Source: Streptomyces sp. LHD-70 (GTDB lineage Bacteria; Actinomycetota; Actinomycetes; Streptomycetales; Streptomycetaceae). Taken from it: a stretch of DNA of 64,000 nt. A model generated the notes under the pieces. It was not told the DNA's origin. It saw nothing but the letters and a program-made list of their open reading frames with translations, and searched no databases. The stretch covers positions 186,001 to 250,000 of the forward strand of contig NZ_JAVIFW010000011.1 of NCBI RefSeq assembly GCF_031157275.1, written 5' to 3'. Every line of letters begins with the position of its first letter. Position 1 is the first letter of the stretch. Shown in pieces: positions 7,080-16,558 of the stretch. The position numbers and the translations under genes are program-made.

Positions 7080-9176
7080 GTGCGGAGCCGAGGAGTTGGG
7101 GCGGGCAGCACCCGGGGGGCGGGGGGCCTGTTCGTGCTGGTGATGGCCCTGGCTCTGGCGCTGGTGCTCGTACCGGCCGGGGGCGCGGCCGCGGCGCAGC
7201 CCGCATCCAAGTCCCCGCGAGGCGCGGCGGATCGGAGCGGTCTCGAGGCCCGCGCGGCGTACTTCGCCGATCAGTTGCGTGCCTCACCGATCTACATCAC
7301 GGACTCGGCCCCGCGCCTCATGCCCCGCTCCGCTTGGCCCGCCTTCCAGGAGCAGGCGCAGCGGACCGGCGTGCCGACGTACGTGCTGGTGCTGCCGTTC
7401 TCGGCGGCCGAGGACGGGGACGAACTCCTCCCCGCGGTCCGGGAGAAGCTCGGCCGCAAGGGGCTCTACGTCCTCCTGGACGCCGACGGCGGAGGGAGTT
7501 GGCTCGACGTCTCCGTGGAGTCGTACGGCGTGCGCGGGCTGCCCGTCCAGGAGTCCCTCGACTCCGCCGACTCCTCGCTGCCGTCGGACGCCACGGCCCT
7601 CGACTTCTTCACGGCTTTCGTCGACGGGCTCCTCAACGACGGTGACGGCGGCGGTGGATCGCCGAGCTCCCTCTACACCTCGCCCGAAGGGCGCGCCACG
7701 CAGTCCACGACCACGGGCGTGCTGACCGGGCTTGCCCCGGTCGTCGTCCTGCTCATCGGCGTTCCGCTCGCCCGGCGCCGCGGCTCCCGCCGCCGGCTGA
7801 TCGTCCCGGCCGCCCTCGCCGCCGTGCTCGCCGTGGGCGTGCCGCTGGGCGCGCAGGGGCTCATGCCCGAGACCAGCTCCACCGGCGACCCCGACCCCAC
7901 CGGACGGGACATGGAGCTGCGCGCCGAGCGGTTCGCGGCCGGGCTGCGCCAGCACTCCGTGTACCAGGACGCGGAGCTGCCCCCGCCCCTCACGCCCACC
8001 CAACTGCGGTCGGTGGAGCGGAGGTTGGGCTCCCTGGACGTTCCCGTGTACGTGGCGGTCCTGCCGATGGACCGGGTCGACGAGTCGGAGGGCGACGCCG
8101 AGCGGTTCGCCGAGCGGCTGCAGCGTGCGCTCGGCAAGGACGGCGTCTACGTCACCGCGTCCGTCGGCACGTTCGGCGACATCTACCTCGACGTCGTGAA
8201 CTACGGCGCGAGACTGGACGAGTTCGAGCTGTCCGAGCTCGACAGTTCGGTGACGATCGGCCCGGAGGACGTGGACGCGGACCCGCAGCTCCACACCCGT
8301 CTGCTCAGGCTCGCCCAGCACATCGAGCAGACGCCCACGGGCCCGCCCGGCGAGCCGTACGCGTTCGCCGAGCCGCCGACGGACCCGGTCGCGGAGGACG
8401 CGCTGCCCCCGCTGCTCACCGACCCCACCGGTCCGATCGGGCTTTCCGGCCTCTTCCTGGCCGGGGTCGCCGGTGGCGCCGGGGTTCCCGCGGCGGTGGC
8501 CGGGGTGGTGTGGCTCGTGCGTCGGGCGCGGCGCGGGGACGGGCGGCCGGAGCCCTCGCAGCCGGGTGCCCGCAACCGGTCCCGCGCCACGCCCTCCCTG
8601 GACGTCACGACCGACGACTCGCGCCCCAGTACGGACGGGCTGCGCACCACGACGGACCGCGAACTCGGCTCTCTGCGCGCGGACTTGGCCGAGTCCGGGG
8701 CGCTCGACGGCAGCGAGGCGCAGGCCCGGGCCCAGGACTGCCTGGACGCGGCGACTCTGCTGCTCGGCAGGGGCGCGGGCGCCGTCGAACTGGCCACGGG
8801 GCTCGCGCTGATACGTGCGGGGCGCGCGGCACTCGACGCGGCCCGGGCCGACGCCCGCTCCGTACCCGACACAACGCTGTGCACCCTCAACCCGCTGCAC
8901 GGTCCGGCGTCGATGACGGCCCGCCTCTCCCCCACGCCCGGCGCGCGTGCCCGGCTGCACCCGGTGTGCGGCGCGTGCGGGTCGACGCTGGGGAAGGTGG
9001 CGTCGGCCCAGCGTGGTGCGGCGGTGGACCGACTGCGCCTGACCCTGCCGGGCAACGGCCGCCGCACCGCGTACTCCGCCCTGCCAGGTCCCCTGGGAGA
9101 GGCGGGCGCGAACGGCGACGTCGAGGTGACGGGGCTGATCGGTGCGGTGCGCGAGGGGGTTGGGGCGGTCCGCTGA
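7080..9176 (+). CDS. Membrane protein with two copies of an extracytoplasmic TPM-like domain (unknown function)
   Basis: A 698-residue protein I do not recognise as a named family. It has a signal/anchor helix at about residues 15-40, an extracytoplasmic domain, two helices near 205-260, a second similar domain, a helix near 460-485 and a cytoplasmic tail. The two domains share a layout: AERFAAGLRQHSVYQDAE against AAYFADQLRASPIYITDS, then VPTYVLVLPF against VPVYVAVLPM, then KGLYVLLDADG against DGVYVTASVG. This is internal duplication and recalls TPM/YgcG-type domains. The tail has a CGACGSTLG cysteine pair after a helical segment. The GTG start follows GACGAGGGGGACGACGACC. Confidence 0.6.
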   Translation: MRSRGVGAGSTRGAGGLFVLVMALALALVLVPAGGAAAAQPASKSPRGAADRSGLEARAAYFADQLRASPIYITDSAPRLMPRSAWPAFQEQAQRTGVPTYVLVLPFSAAEDGDELLPAVREKLGRKGLYVLLDADGGGSWLDVSVESYGVRGLPVQESLDSADSSLPSDATALDFFTAFVDGLLNDGDGGGGSPSSLYTSPEGRATQSTTTGVLTGLAPVVVLLIGVPLARRRGSRRRLIVPAALAAVLAVGVPLGAQGLMPETSSTGDPDPTGRDMELRAERFAAGLRQHSVYQDAELPPPLTPTQLRSVERRLGSLDVPVYVAVLPMDRVDESEGDAERFAERLQRALGKDGVYVTASVGTFGDIYLDVVNYGARLDEFELSELDSSVTIGPEDVDADPQLHTRLLRLAQHIEQTPTGPPGEPYAFAEPPTDPVAEDALPPLLTDPTGPIGLSGLFLAGVAGGAGVPAAVAGVVWLVRRARRGDGRPEPSQPGARNRSRATPSLDVTTDDSRPSTDGLRTTTDRELGSLRADLAESGALDGSEAQARAQDCLDAATLLLGRGAGAVELATGLALIRAGRAALDAARADARSVPDTTLCTLNPLHGPASMTARLSPTPGARARLHPVCGACGSTLGKVASAQRGAAVDRLRLTLPGNGRRTAYSALPGPLGEAGANGDVEVTGLIGAVREGVGAVR

Positions 9177-9323
9177 CTTCCGGGGCCGAGCCACCGTCCG
9201 GCACTTCCCGAGGCCAAGCACCCTCCGGCACCTCCCGAGGCCGACCGCCCTCCGGCGCCGGACAGGCACCGGACAGGCCCGTCGGGACAGGCGCCCTCAG
9301 GGACACGGCCGTAAAATCCAGAT

Positions 9324-11684
9324 ATGGGAGAGCGGCTGGATGCTGCTACGGCGCCTGAGCTCGTCGTCGAGTCCGAGGGGCACACCCAGGTGCTGAGTCC
9401 GCTCCGGACGTATCACGTGGGGCGGGACCCCGCGAGCGAGCTGGTCCTGGAGGACGCCAGGGTCTCCTGGCACCACGCGGTGCTGCGGACCTCGGCGGGG
9501 CACTGGGTGGTGGAGGACGAGCACAGCACCAACGGCACGTTCACGGACGGGCACCGGGTGCACCAGTCGGACGTGGGGCCGGGGACCGTGATCAGGTTCG
9601 GCAGTCCGGCCGACGGGCCGTGCGCGGTGCTCACCGACGCACCCCGACCGGCGGCAGAGCCGGCCCGGGCCCGCCCCTCCGCCCTCACCGTCGTCTCGCA
9701 GCCCGGTGCGACCAGCACCTTCCGGCGGCCGAGCACCGTGCGGCCGCTGCCCCCGGCGCGCACCACACGGATCGGCCGGGCGCCCGACAACGACCTGATC
9801 GTCCAGGACCTGCTCGTCTCGCGCCGGCACGCGGAGCTGCGGGCGGGGCCGGAGGGGTACGAGATCGTCGACGTCGGCAGTCACAACGGCACGTATCTCA
9901 ACGGCCAGCCGGTGAGCCGCGCCCCGGTGGCCTCCGGGGACGTCATCGGCGTCGGGCACTCCGCGTTCGTGCTGGTGGGCGACGAGCTGCAGGAGTTCAT
10001 CGACACCGGTGAGGTGTCGCTCGACGTACAGGACCTGGCGGTGCGGGTCGACAACGGGCGGAAGACGCTGCTCGGCGACGTGTCGTTCCCCGTGGGTGAG
10101 AAGACCATGCTCGCGGTGGTCGGGCCGAGCGGCGCGGGCAAGTCCACGCTGCTCAACGCGTTGACCGGCCTCAGGCCCGCCGACGAGGGCACGGTCCTGT
10201 ACGACGGCCGTGACCTGTACCGGGACTACGCCGAGCTGCGGCACCGCATCGGGCTCGTACCGCAGGACGACATCCTGCACTCCCAGCTGACCGTGCGCCG
10301 GGCGCTGCGCTACGCCGCCCAGCTGCGCTTCCCGGAGGACACCGCGAAGGCCGAGCGGGAGGCCCGGGTCGACGAGGTCATCCGCGAACTGGGCCTGGAA
10401 CAGCGGGTGGACCAGCCGATCCACTCCCTCTCCGGCGGCCAGCGCAAGCGCGTGAGCGTGGCCCTCGAACTGCTCACGAAGCCCTCGCTGCTCTTCCTCG
10501 ACGAGCCGACCTCCGGGCTCGACCCGGGCATGGACCGCTCGGTGATGCACATGCTGCGCGGGCTCGCCGACGACGGCCGTACGGTCATCGTCGTCACGCA
10601 CAGCGTGCTCAGCCTGGATGTCTGCGACCGGCTGCTCGTGCTCGCGCCCGGCGGGACGATCGCGTACTACGGGCCGCCCGAGGAGGCCCTGGCGTACTTC
10701 GGCTTCGCCGAGTGGCCGGAGGCGTTCGAGAGCTTCGAGAACGAGCGGGACCGGGACTGGGCGGGGCAGTTCCGCGGTTCGACGCAGCACGAGCGCTTTG
10801 TCGCGGCGGAGTCCCGACAGCCCCGCCGCGCACCCGAGTCGCCCCACGGCCCGGTGACCGCGCCCAAGGCGCAGAGCTGGGGCGCGCAGCTGGGCACGCT
10901 GGTCCGGCGGTACGCGGCGAACCTGAGCGCCGACCGGACCTTCCTGGTGATCATGGTCGCGCTGCCGTTCGTGATGGGAGCGATGGCGCGGGCCCTGGCC
11001 GGCGGCGAGCTCACGCAGGACTCGGCGCTCAACACGCTGTTGATCCTGAACATCGGCGCGGTCCTCACGGGCGCGGCCAACGCTGTACGCGAGCTGGTCA
11101 AGGAGCGGGTGATCCATCAGCGGGAGAGAGCCGTCGGCCTGTCGCGCTCGGCGTACGTGATGTCCAAGGTGCTGGTGCTCGGCGCGATCACGGTGGTGCA
11201 GGCCGTGGTCCTGACGATGGTCGCGCTGGTCGGGGTGGACCTCAACGCGCCGGGAGGCAAAGGGGTGTTGCTGCCACCGCTGGTGGAAATCACCCTGGCC
11301 GTCGCACTGTTGGCGTTCACCGCGATGATGCTCGGCCTGCTCGTGTCCGCGCTGGTGCGGAAGGAGGAGGTCACGATGCCGCTGCTCGTCCTCCTCGCGA
11401 TCGTGCAGGTCGTGTTCTGCGGTGCGCTGCTGAAACTTCAGGGTGTGCCCGGGCTCGAGCAGTTGGCATGGCTGGTGCCGTCGAGGTGGGCGCTCGGCGC
11501 CATGGCGGGAACCGTCGATCTGCACCGGATCGTGCCGACGGATGTCACCGCCGATCCGCTGTTCCGGCACGAGGCGTCGGTCTGGCTGCTCGACATGGGG
11601 ATGATGGTCGTGCTCTCCCTCGTCCTCGCCTTCCTCGTCGCCAAGCTGCTGCGGCGGCGTGAGCCCGAGATCATGCGCAAGTAG
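9324..11684 (+). CDS. ABC-G type exporter with two N-terminal FHA domains (Rv1747-like)
   Basis: A 786-residue half-transporter. FHA domain 1 (about residues 20-105) and FHA domain 2 (about 140-220) have the phosphothreonine-binding pattern (GRDPASELVLEDARVSWHHA and GRAPDNDLIVQDLLVSRRHA, each followed by a TNGTF or HNGTYLNG loop). The ATPase domain has Walker A GPSGAGKST near 267, signature LSGGQRKRV near 369 and Walker B LLFLDEPTSGLD near 388. An ABC-2/ABCG membrane domain of about six helices fills 530-780. Mycobacterial Rv1747 has this order and is controlled by the PknF kinase; here a Ser/Thr kinase gene follows two genes downstream. The substrate is probably a lipid or glycolipid, by analogy only. 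Confidence 0.92.
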   Translation: MGERLDAATAPELVVESEGHTQVLSPLRTYHVGRDPASELVLEDARVSWHHAVLRTSAGHWVVEDEHSTNGTFTDGHRVHQSDVGPGTVIRFGSPADGPCAVLTDAPRPAAEPARARPSALTVVSQPGATSTFRRPSTVRPLPPARTTRIGRAPDNDLIVQDLLVSRRHAELRAGPEGYEIVDVGSHNGTYLNGQPVSRAPVASGDVIGVGHSAFVLVGDELQEFIDTGEVSLDVQDLAVRVDNGRKTLLGDVSFPVGEKTMLAVVGPSGAGKSTLLNALTGLRPADEGTVLYDGRDLYRDYAELRHRIGLVPQDDILHSQLTVRRALRYAAQLRFPEDTAKAEREARVDEVIRELGLEQRVDQPIHSLSGGQRKRVSVALELLTKPSLLFLDEPTSGLDPGMDRSVMHMLRGLADDGRTVIVVTHSVLSLDVCDRLLVLAPGGTIAYYGPPEEALAYFGFAEWPEAFESFENERDRDWAGQFRGSTQHERFVAAESRQPRRAPESPHGPVTAPKAQSWGAQLGTLVRRYAANLSADRTFLVIMVALPFVMGAMARALAGGELTQDSALNTLLILNIGAVLTGAANAVRELVKERVIHQRERAVGLSRSAYVMSKVLVLGAITVVQAVVLTMVALVGVDLNAPGGKGVLLPPLVEITLAVALLAFTAMMLGLLVSALVRKEEVTMPLLVLLAIVQVVFCGALLKLQGVPGLEQLAWLVPSRWALGAMAGTVDLHRIVPTDVTADPLFRHEASVWLLDMGMMVVLSLVLAFLVAKLLRRREPEIMRK

Positions 11685-11771
11685 TCCGTCCCGTACGGAC
11701 CGGCCGAGCTGTGACCCAACGGCCGTTGCGTACGGACCGGCCGTCCCGTCCGGAGCGCCGAGGAGCCGCCT

Positions 11772-12380
11772 GTGACCGTCCCCGAGTTCCTCCCCAGCCA
11801 TGTCGTCCCGCCGGACGGGATGCCGACCTGGTCGGCGCCGGACGCCGCCCGGCCGACGGTGCCGCTCGACCCGCTGCTGCCCGTCCAGGTCGTGGAGCGG
11901 CGCGGCGACTGGGCGCGTGCCCTGTGCTCCAACGGCTGGTCGGCCTGGGTGGACGGGCGGCTCCTGCTGCCGGTTCCGCAGGGTCCACCGGCCGCGGGGC
12001 AGCCGACCTCCAGGACCGCGGACCCCCGGCCGCTGCTGAGCGCGGTCGAGGAGGACCTGGGCCGCTACCGGCAGTTGACCGAGGAGCTGTGCGCGGGGCG
12101 GCTCGACGGCGAGTCCTTCGCGGAGCAGACCCGGGGCGTGCGGGTGGGGGTGGTCGTGGACGGCAACGCGGTCTGGCTGTACGACGCGCGGCACGAACGG
12201 TGGTGCTACTGCGACGGCACGTCCCTGGAGACGTACGCGGTGGGACACCCGCCCGCGGGAGGCAGCGGTGAGCACGACGAGGAGCGGGCCGGGGGGCCTC
12301 GCGGAGAACACGACCAGCAGCCGGTCCGGGAGCCGCGCGGGGAGCCTGACGTGCGGCCGAATGGGGAGGCCGGGACGTGA
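11772..12380 (+). CDS. SH3-like hypothetical protein linking the FHA-ABC exporter and kinase genes
   Basis: A 202-residue soluble protein. Residues 1-65 look like a bacterial SH3-type fold (VQVVERRGDWARALCSNGWSAWVDGR), followed by a helical stretch (LLSAVEEDLGRYRQLTEEL) and a second small beta region (VVVDGNAVWLYDARHERWCY). The tail is Gly/Glu/Arg-rich and disordered. I do not recognise a named family. It lies 87 bp after the ABC gene, and its stop overlaps the kinase start by 4 nt (GTGA), so kinase translation is probably coupled to it. It may serve as an adaptor or substrate of the kinase; this is inference from position. Confidence 0.65.
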   Translation: MTVPEFLPSHVVPPDGMPTWSAPDAARPTVPLDPLLPVQVVERRGDWARALCSNGWSAWVDGRLLLPVPQGPPAAGQPTSRTADPRPLLSAVEEDLGRYRQLTEELCAGRLDGESFAEQTRGVRVGVVVDGNAVWLYDARHERWCYCDGTSLETYAVGHPPAGGSGEHDEERAGGPRGEHDQQPVREPRGEPDVRPNGEAGT

Positions 12381-13480
12381 ACCCCGATGAGGAGCCGCCG
12401 CCGCATCGGCCGCCCGAACCCGGACCCGAACCCGGACCCGGATCCGGACCGGAACGTGCGACCGACGGCGACGCCGCCGCCGGCACCGGGATGCGCGGGC
12501 GCACCATCGCCGGGTACCGGCTCGAGGACGAGATCGGCCGCGGCGGCATGGCCGTGGTCTACCGGGCCCTCGACCTGCGGCTCGGGCGTACCGTCGCGGT
12601 GAAGCTCCTCGCGCCCGAGCTGGCCCGGAACGACACGTTCAGGAAGCGCTTCGCGCACGAGTCACGCGTGGCGGCGTCGCTCGACCATCCGCACATCGTT
12701 CCGGTCTTCGAGGCGGGCGAGGCGGAAGGGGTCCTTTTCATCGCGATGCGGCACGTCAAGGGCCAGGACCTGCGGGTGCTGCTCGACCACGAGGGCCGGC
12801 TGCCGCTGGACACCGCGTGCCGGATCGCCCTCCAGGTGGCCTCCGCCCTGGACGCCGCCCATGCGCACGATCTGGTGCACCGGGACGTCAAGCCGGGCAA
12901 CATCCTCGTCACCGACGGCACCGACAGCGACCACCCCGAGCATGTGTATCTGACCGACTTCGGGCTGACGAAGAAGTCCCTGTCGCTCACGGGGTTCACC
13001 ACTGTCGGGCAGTTCGTGGGCACCCTGGACTATGTGGCGCCCGAGCAGATCTCCGGGCGCCCGGTGGACGGCCGCTGCGATGTGTACAGCCTGGGCTGTG
13101 TGGTCTTCGAGATGCTGACGGATGCACCGCCCTTCCGGCGCGACGAGGACATGGCGCTGCTCTGGGCCCACCAGTACGACCCGGCCCCGCCCCTCACCGA
13201 CCTGCGGCCCGACCTCCCGCACGGCGTCGACGCGGTCCTCGCCCGCGCCCTGGCCAAGGTCCCCGACGACCGCTACGACACCTGCCTCGCCTTCATCACG
13301 GCGCTCCGCGCGGCCGGGCGGACGACGACACCGCAGACGGAACCACCGGCGACCCCACACGGGAACGTGCCGACCCGCGTGGTCACCCCCGCGGCCCCGC
13401 CGCCCGACCTCCCCTACCCGACCGCTCCGCCACCACCTCCGAGCTGGGCCACGCCGGTGTTTCCTGGACGTCGCGACTAG
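12377..13480 (+). CDS. Ser/Thr protein kinase, soluble (PknB/PknF family catalytic domain)
   Basis: A 367-residue Hanks-type kinase. The glycine loop GRGGMAVVYRALD is near residue 54, the ATP lysine in TVAVKLLAPE follows, the catalytic loop is HRDVKPGNILVTD near 167, DFGLTKKSLS near 193 and the activation-segment end YVAPEQISGRP after it. The first ~35 residues are acidic/Pro-rich. The C-terminal ~60 residues are Pro/Thr-rich with no membrane helix or PASTA domain, unlike mycobacterial PknF, so the enzyme looks cytoplasmic. The start is the GTG of a GTGA overlap. The likely partner is the two-FHA ABC exporter upstream. Thr/Ser in the activation loop (SLSLTGFTTVG) fit autophosphorylation. Confidence 0.92.
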   Translation: MNPDEEPPPHRPPEPGPEPGPGSGPERATDGDAAAGTGMRGRTIAGYRLEDEIGRGGMAVVYRALDLRLGRTVAVKLLAPELARNDTFRKRFAHESRVAASLDHPHIVPVFEAGEAEGVLFIAMRHVKGQDLRVLLDHEGRLPLDTACRIALQVASALDAAHAHDLVHRDVKPGNILVTDGTDSDHPEHVYLTDFGLTKKSLSLTGFTTVGQFVGTLDYVAPEQISGRPVDGRCDVYSLGCVVFEMLTDAPPFRRDEDMALLWAHQYDPAPPLTDLRPDLPHGVDAVLARALAKVPDDRYDTCLAFITALRAAGRTTTPQTEPPATPHGNVPTRVVTPAAPPPDLPYPTAPPPPPSWATPVFPGRRD

Positions 13481-13506
13481 CTCGGGCCGCCGCGCGCGGC
13501 CAACCG

Positions 13507-13680
13507 TGGCCGAGTCGGACGCGGCCGGCCGAGTCGGATGCGGCTGGCCGGGTCGGATGCGGCTGGCCGGGTCGGGCGCCGCTGGCCGAGGCGGGGCGCC
13601 ACTGACCGAGGCGGACGCCGCTGGCCGAGGCGGGCGCCCCTGACCGAGGCGGACGCCGCTGGCCGAGGCGGGCGCCCCTG
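13507..13680. repeat. Tandem repeat array, about nine units of 18-20 bp
   Basis: Units of the type GGCYGGCCGAGKCGGRYGC follow one another from about 13507 to 13680. The last four form two copies of a 37-38 bp double unit. The array fills the gap between the convergent kinase and streptophobe genes. No gene or clear stem with single-copy flanks is seen in it. Confidence 0.8.
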
Positions 13681-13702
13681 CGTACAACTGCTACCGCCAC
13701 CG

Positions 13703-14992
13703 CTACCGCTGACGGGGCCCGGGCCCTGCTCCAGGTCCGGGCTCCTTCCCCGTCCGGGCGTCCCGGACGTCTCCGGGGTGGCGGAACCGCCGGGCCAGCA
13801 GGCTGGCGAGAAAGCCGGTCGCCAGGCCCCAGACCGCGCCCGCCGCCACCAGGCGGAGGAGGTCGGCCGTGAGGGACACCTCGCCGCCCAGGCCACCGCC
13901 GAGGTCGCCGATGCCCATTACGGAGAGGCCGAAGCGGGCGGAGATTCCGGTGAGGAGGCCGACGACGAGGAGGGTGAGGGCGAGGGCTGCGGCCAGTTCC
14001 AGTGCGTGCCGCCAGGCCGGGAGCCGGGCCGGGGACCGTACCGCCGCGGTGAAGGCCGCGGCGAGCAGCACCACGGCCGCCACCGCCACGAGGAGCCAGG
14101 CGCGCCCGTCGTACTCCGCCATCGTGTGCAGGTCCAGGGTCCGCCGACCCTCGCGGGTGCGCAGCACCTCGTCGAGGAGGCGCGGCATGGGGAGTCCGAT
14201 GGGCCGGTCGACGTGCCCCTCCCAGGCGCCGCCGGTGCCGGTGCCGAGGGCCATCCAGACCAGGTTGGGCAGCCCGAGCAGCAGCACCGCGAGGGTCTCG
14301 GCCGGGTGGCCGCGCGTGAGGAGCACGATCACGCCGACGACGAGGCCGATCACCGCGTACGCGAGGAGCACCAGCAGCATCGCGAAGGCGGGCGGCCGTA
14401 CCGAACGCTGGAAGTGCAGCAGCGGGGAGGGCAGTGGTGCCTTGCGGGACACGATGAACGCGAGGGCGAGGACGGCGAGCACCCAGACGAGTCCGACGCC
14501 GAGCGTCGCGGGCACGTCGGCGCGCAATCCGACGGTGGGACTTGCGCCGAGCTCCGCTCCGATGTCCTCGGGGCTGTCGTCGTCGCCGGTCGGGATCCGG
14601 AAGTCCTGGCGCGCGACGAGGGCGAGGACGAGCAGGAGGACCAGCCAGCACCCGGCCGTGCGGGCGACGCGGTCGAGCAGTTCGCGTGGTGTGGCCACCG
14701 CCCGGTGGCGCAGCGGCAGCAGGAAGACCGCGGCCAGGACCAGGGCTCCGGTGAGTGTCACCGACAGCGGAGTGACGTCGATCGCGGCGTCCGCCTGCGC
14801 GAGGTCACCGGTGTTGCCGGAGAGTTCGACGGAGCCGCCGGCGGCGATGACGACCACGGCTGCGACGACCCGGGGGAAGGCGCCGCCGGGCAGATCCGCC
14901 GCGCCCGCCGCCCACAGTCCGAGCGCGGCGACCACGATCATGGCCACGATGCCCGCGCCCGCCGCGGCGAGCGCTTCTCGTGTCCGGCTCAC
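13703..14992 (-). CDS. Streptophobe family membrane protein
   Basis: A 429-residue polytopic protein with about nine to ten hydrophobic helices, starting with LAAAGAGIVAMIVVAALGLWA. Features I associate with the streptophobe family are the LPGGAFPRVVAAVV segment after the first helix, a central LLGLPNLVWMALGTGTGG, and the loop FGLSVMGIGDLGG near the end. The family is restricted to Streptomyces and relatives and has no known function. The GTG at 14992 follows GGAGCGAGGAGGCAGC. It converges with the kinase gene across the tandem repeat and diverges from the DUF6777 gene. Confidence 0.85.
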   Translation of the reverse strand: MSRTREALAAAGAGIVAMIVVAALGLWAAGAADLPGGAFPRVVAAVVVIAAGGSVELSGNTGDLAQADAAIDVTPLSVTLTGALVLAAVFLLPLRHRAVATPRELLDRVARTAGCWLVLLLVLALVARQDFRIPTGDDDSPEDIGAELGASPTVGLRADVPATLGVGLVWVLAVLALAFIVSRKAPLPSPLLHFQRSVRPPAFAMLLVLLAYAVIGLVVGVIVLLTRGHPAETLAVLLLGLPNLVWMALGTGTGGAWEGHVDRPIGLPMPRLLDEVLRTREGRRTLDLHTMAEYDGRAWLLVAVAAVVLLAAAFTAAVRSPARLPAWRHALELAAALALTLLVVGLLTGISARFGLSVMGIGDLGGGLGGEVSLTADLLRLVAAGAVWGLATGFLASLLARRFRHPGDVRDARTGKEPGPGAGPGPRQR

Positions 14993-15235
14993 GCTGCCTC
15001 CTCGCTCCGGCCCCCTCCCTCACCCTTCGACCAGCCGCCTTCACCACGGTACGTACGGGGGCGTCGCCCCGCTTGCGGGCGGAGGTCGGGACCGGCACAA
15101 AATGGCATGAGGCATGAATAGTCGGGCAGCGTTCCCCGTTCGGATCGCCGGACGGTGACCCCCGTACGCGGAACAGGCCGAACGGCACGCCTACGTGGCG
15201 CGAGGCGCCCGACCCACGTGGAACCAGGTGACCCC

Positions 15236-16558
15236 GTGACATCGCAGCCCCCGCCCGACAGCAGCCCGACCGGCCCGCCGTCGGGTCCCCTCTCCGGGCC
15301 GTCCTCGGGATCCTCGTCGGGTCCGGCCGCGGAGCCGCCCGCCGGTGCGCCCTCCGGTCCCGCGCACGAGCCGACGCAGGTGAGCTCCACTCCGTGGTCG
15401 GGCGGCGGGCCCGAAGACGGCTCCGGAGGGTCCGGAGGGTCCGGAGGATCTGGTGGGTCCGGAGAATCTGGAGGGTCCGGAGGTTCCGGAGGCGGAGAGT
15501 CCGGTGGGGGTGACGGCAGTGGGGGTGACGGCGGTGGGGGTGACGGCGGTGGCGCGAGTGACCGGGGCGGCGGTGCGGGTGAGGGCAAGCCCTGGTGGCG
15601 GCGTGCGCCCCGGGTCGCGCTGGTCACCGGCGTGATCGTCGCGGCCGTGGCGCTGGTCGTCCTCCTCACGCGTCCGGACGGCGGGGGCGGTGGCGGTGGG
15701 ACCGCCTCGGGGGAGATCTTCCTCGAGCCGGCCGCCTCGCAGGGCGAGGCACCCTTCACCGATTCGACGGCCAGGGGCGCGGCCAAGTCCGCCTCGCCGA
15801 CCGCGACGCCCACGGAGACCGAGGACACGGGCGGCAGAGCGAGCATCTCGGGTTCCACGCCGGGCCTTTATGGCGGCAGCCGCTCCACGGCGAGCTGCGA
15901 CGTCGAGCAGCAGATCGGGTTCCTGCAGAAGGAGACGGCCAAGGCCCGCGCGTTCGCGGACGTGGAGGGCGTCGAGGCGAACGAACTCCCCGCCTATCTG
16001 CGGTCGTTGACGCCCGTGCAGCTGCGGGCGGACACCCGGGTCACCAACCACGGCTTCAAGGACGGCAAGGCCACCGGCTATCAGGCGGTGCTGCAGTCGG
16101 GCACGGCCGTCCTGGTCGACGACCGTGGGGTGCCGCGGGTGCGCTGCGCCTGCGGCAATCCGCTGCTGCCGCCGGTGGCCGTCAAGACGACGCCGAAGGA
16201 GACGGGCGAGCGCTGGCCCGCGTACCAGCCGTCGAAGGTGGTGGTCGTGCAGGAGTCGACCACGGTGGTGAACGTCTTCCTGCTCATCGACCCGGAGTCG
16301 GGCGACTGGTTCAAGCGGGACAAGGGCGACGGGAACGGCGACACGGACACGCCGACCACTCCGCCGACCGGCGAGTCCCCGTCGCCCGGCACGTCCGCCC
16401 CCTCCCCGCCGAGCGACGAGTCGCCGGACGCGTCCGTGCCCCCGAGCAGCCCGGAGCCCGAGGCGCCGAGCCCGTCCCCGTCCCCGGAAGAGCCCGAGAC
16501 TGAGAGCCCTCCCGAGGACACAGCGCCGGGCACGACGCCCGCACCGCCCGGCTACTGA
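15236..16558 (+). CDS. DUF6777 family membrane protein with Gly/Ser repeat and Pro-rich tail
   Basis: A 440-residue protein. The first ~110 residues are disordered, ending in a long Gly/Ser repeat encoded by tandem GGWGGGTCC-type DNA (about 15421-15560). One helix follows (VALVTGVIVAAVALVVLL). The outside domain has the DUF6777 core: PGLYGGSRSTASCDVEQQIG, LPAYLRSLTPVQLRADTRVT and VRCACGNPLLPPV with a CxCGNP pair. The last ~80 residues are Pro/Ser/Glu-rich. Function is unknown; the fold is widespread in Streptomyces. The GTG at 15236 is the first in-frame start after GGAACCAGGTGACC. Its stop overlaps the end of the convergent exporter gene. Confidence 0.82.
   Translation: MTSQPPPDSSPTGPPSGPLSGPSSGSSSGPAAEPPAGAPSGPAHEPTQVSSTPWSGGGPEDGSGGSGGSGGSGGSGESGGSGGSGGGESGGGDGSGGDGGGGDGGGASDRGGGAGEGKPWWRRAPRVALVTGVIVAAVALVVLLTRPDGGGGGGGTASGEIFLEPAASQGEAPFTDSTARGAAKSASPTATPTETEDTGGRASISGSTPGLYGGSRSTASCDVEQQIGFLQKETAKARAFADVEGVEANELPAYLRSLTPVQLRADTRVTNHGFKDGKATGYQAVLQSGTAVLVDDRGVPRVRCACGNPLLPPVAVKTTPKETGERWPAYQPSKVVVVQESTTVVNVFLLIDPESGDWFKRDKGDGNGDTDTPTTPPTGESPSPGTSAPSPPSDESPDASVPPSSPEPEAPSPSPSPEEPETESPPEDTAPGTTPAPPGY

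Noticed and set aside
9297..12311. Minus-strand frame of about 1000 codons over the FHA-ABC gene
   Set aside because: Codon bias and repetitive Arg/Gly/His composition show it is the antisense of the ABC gene.
13507..13680. CRISPR array
   Set aside because: Units are head-to-tail without unique spacers, and no cas genes are present.
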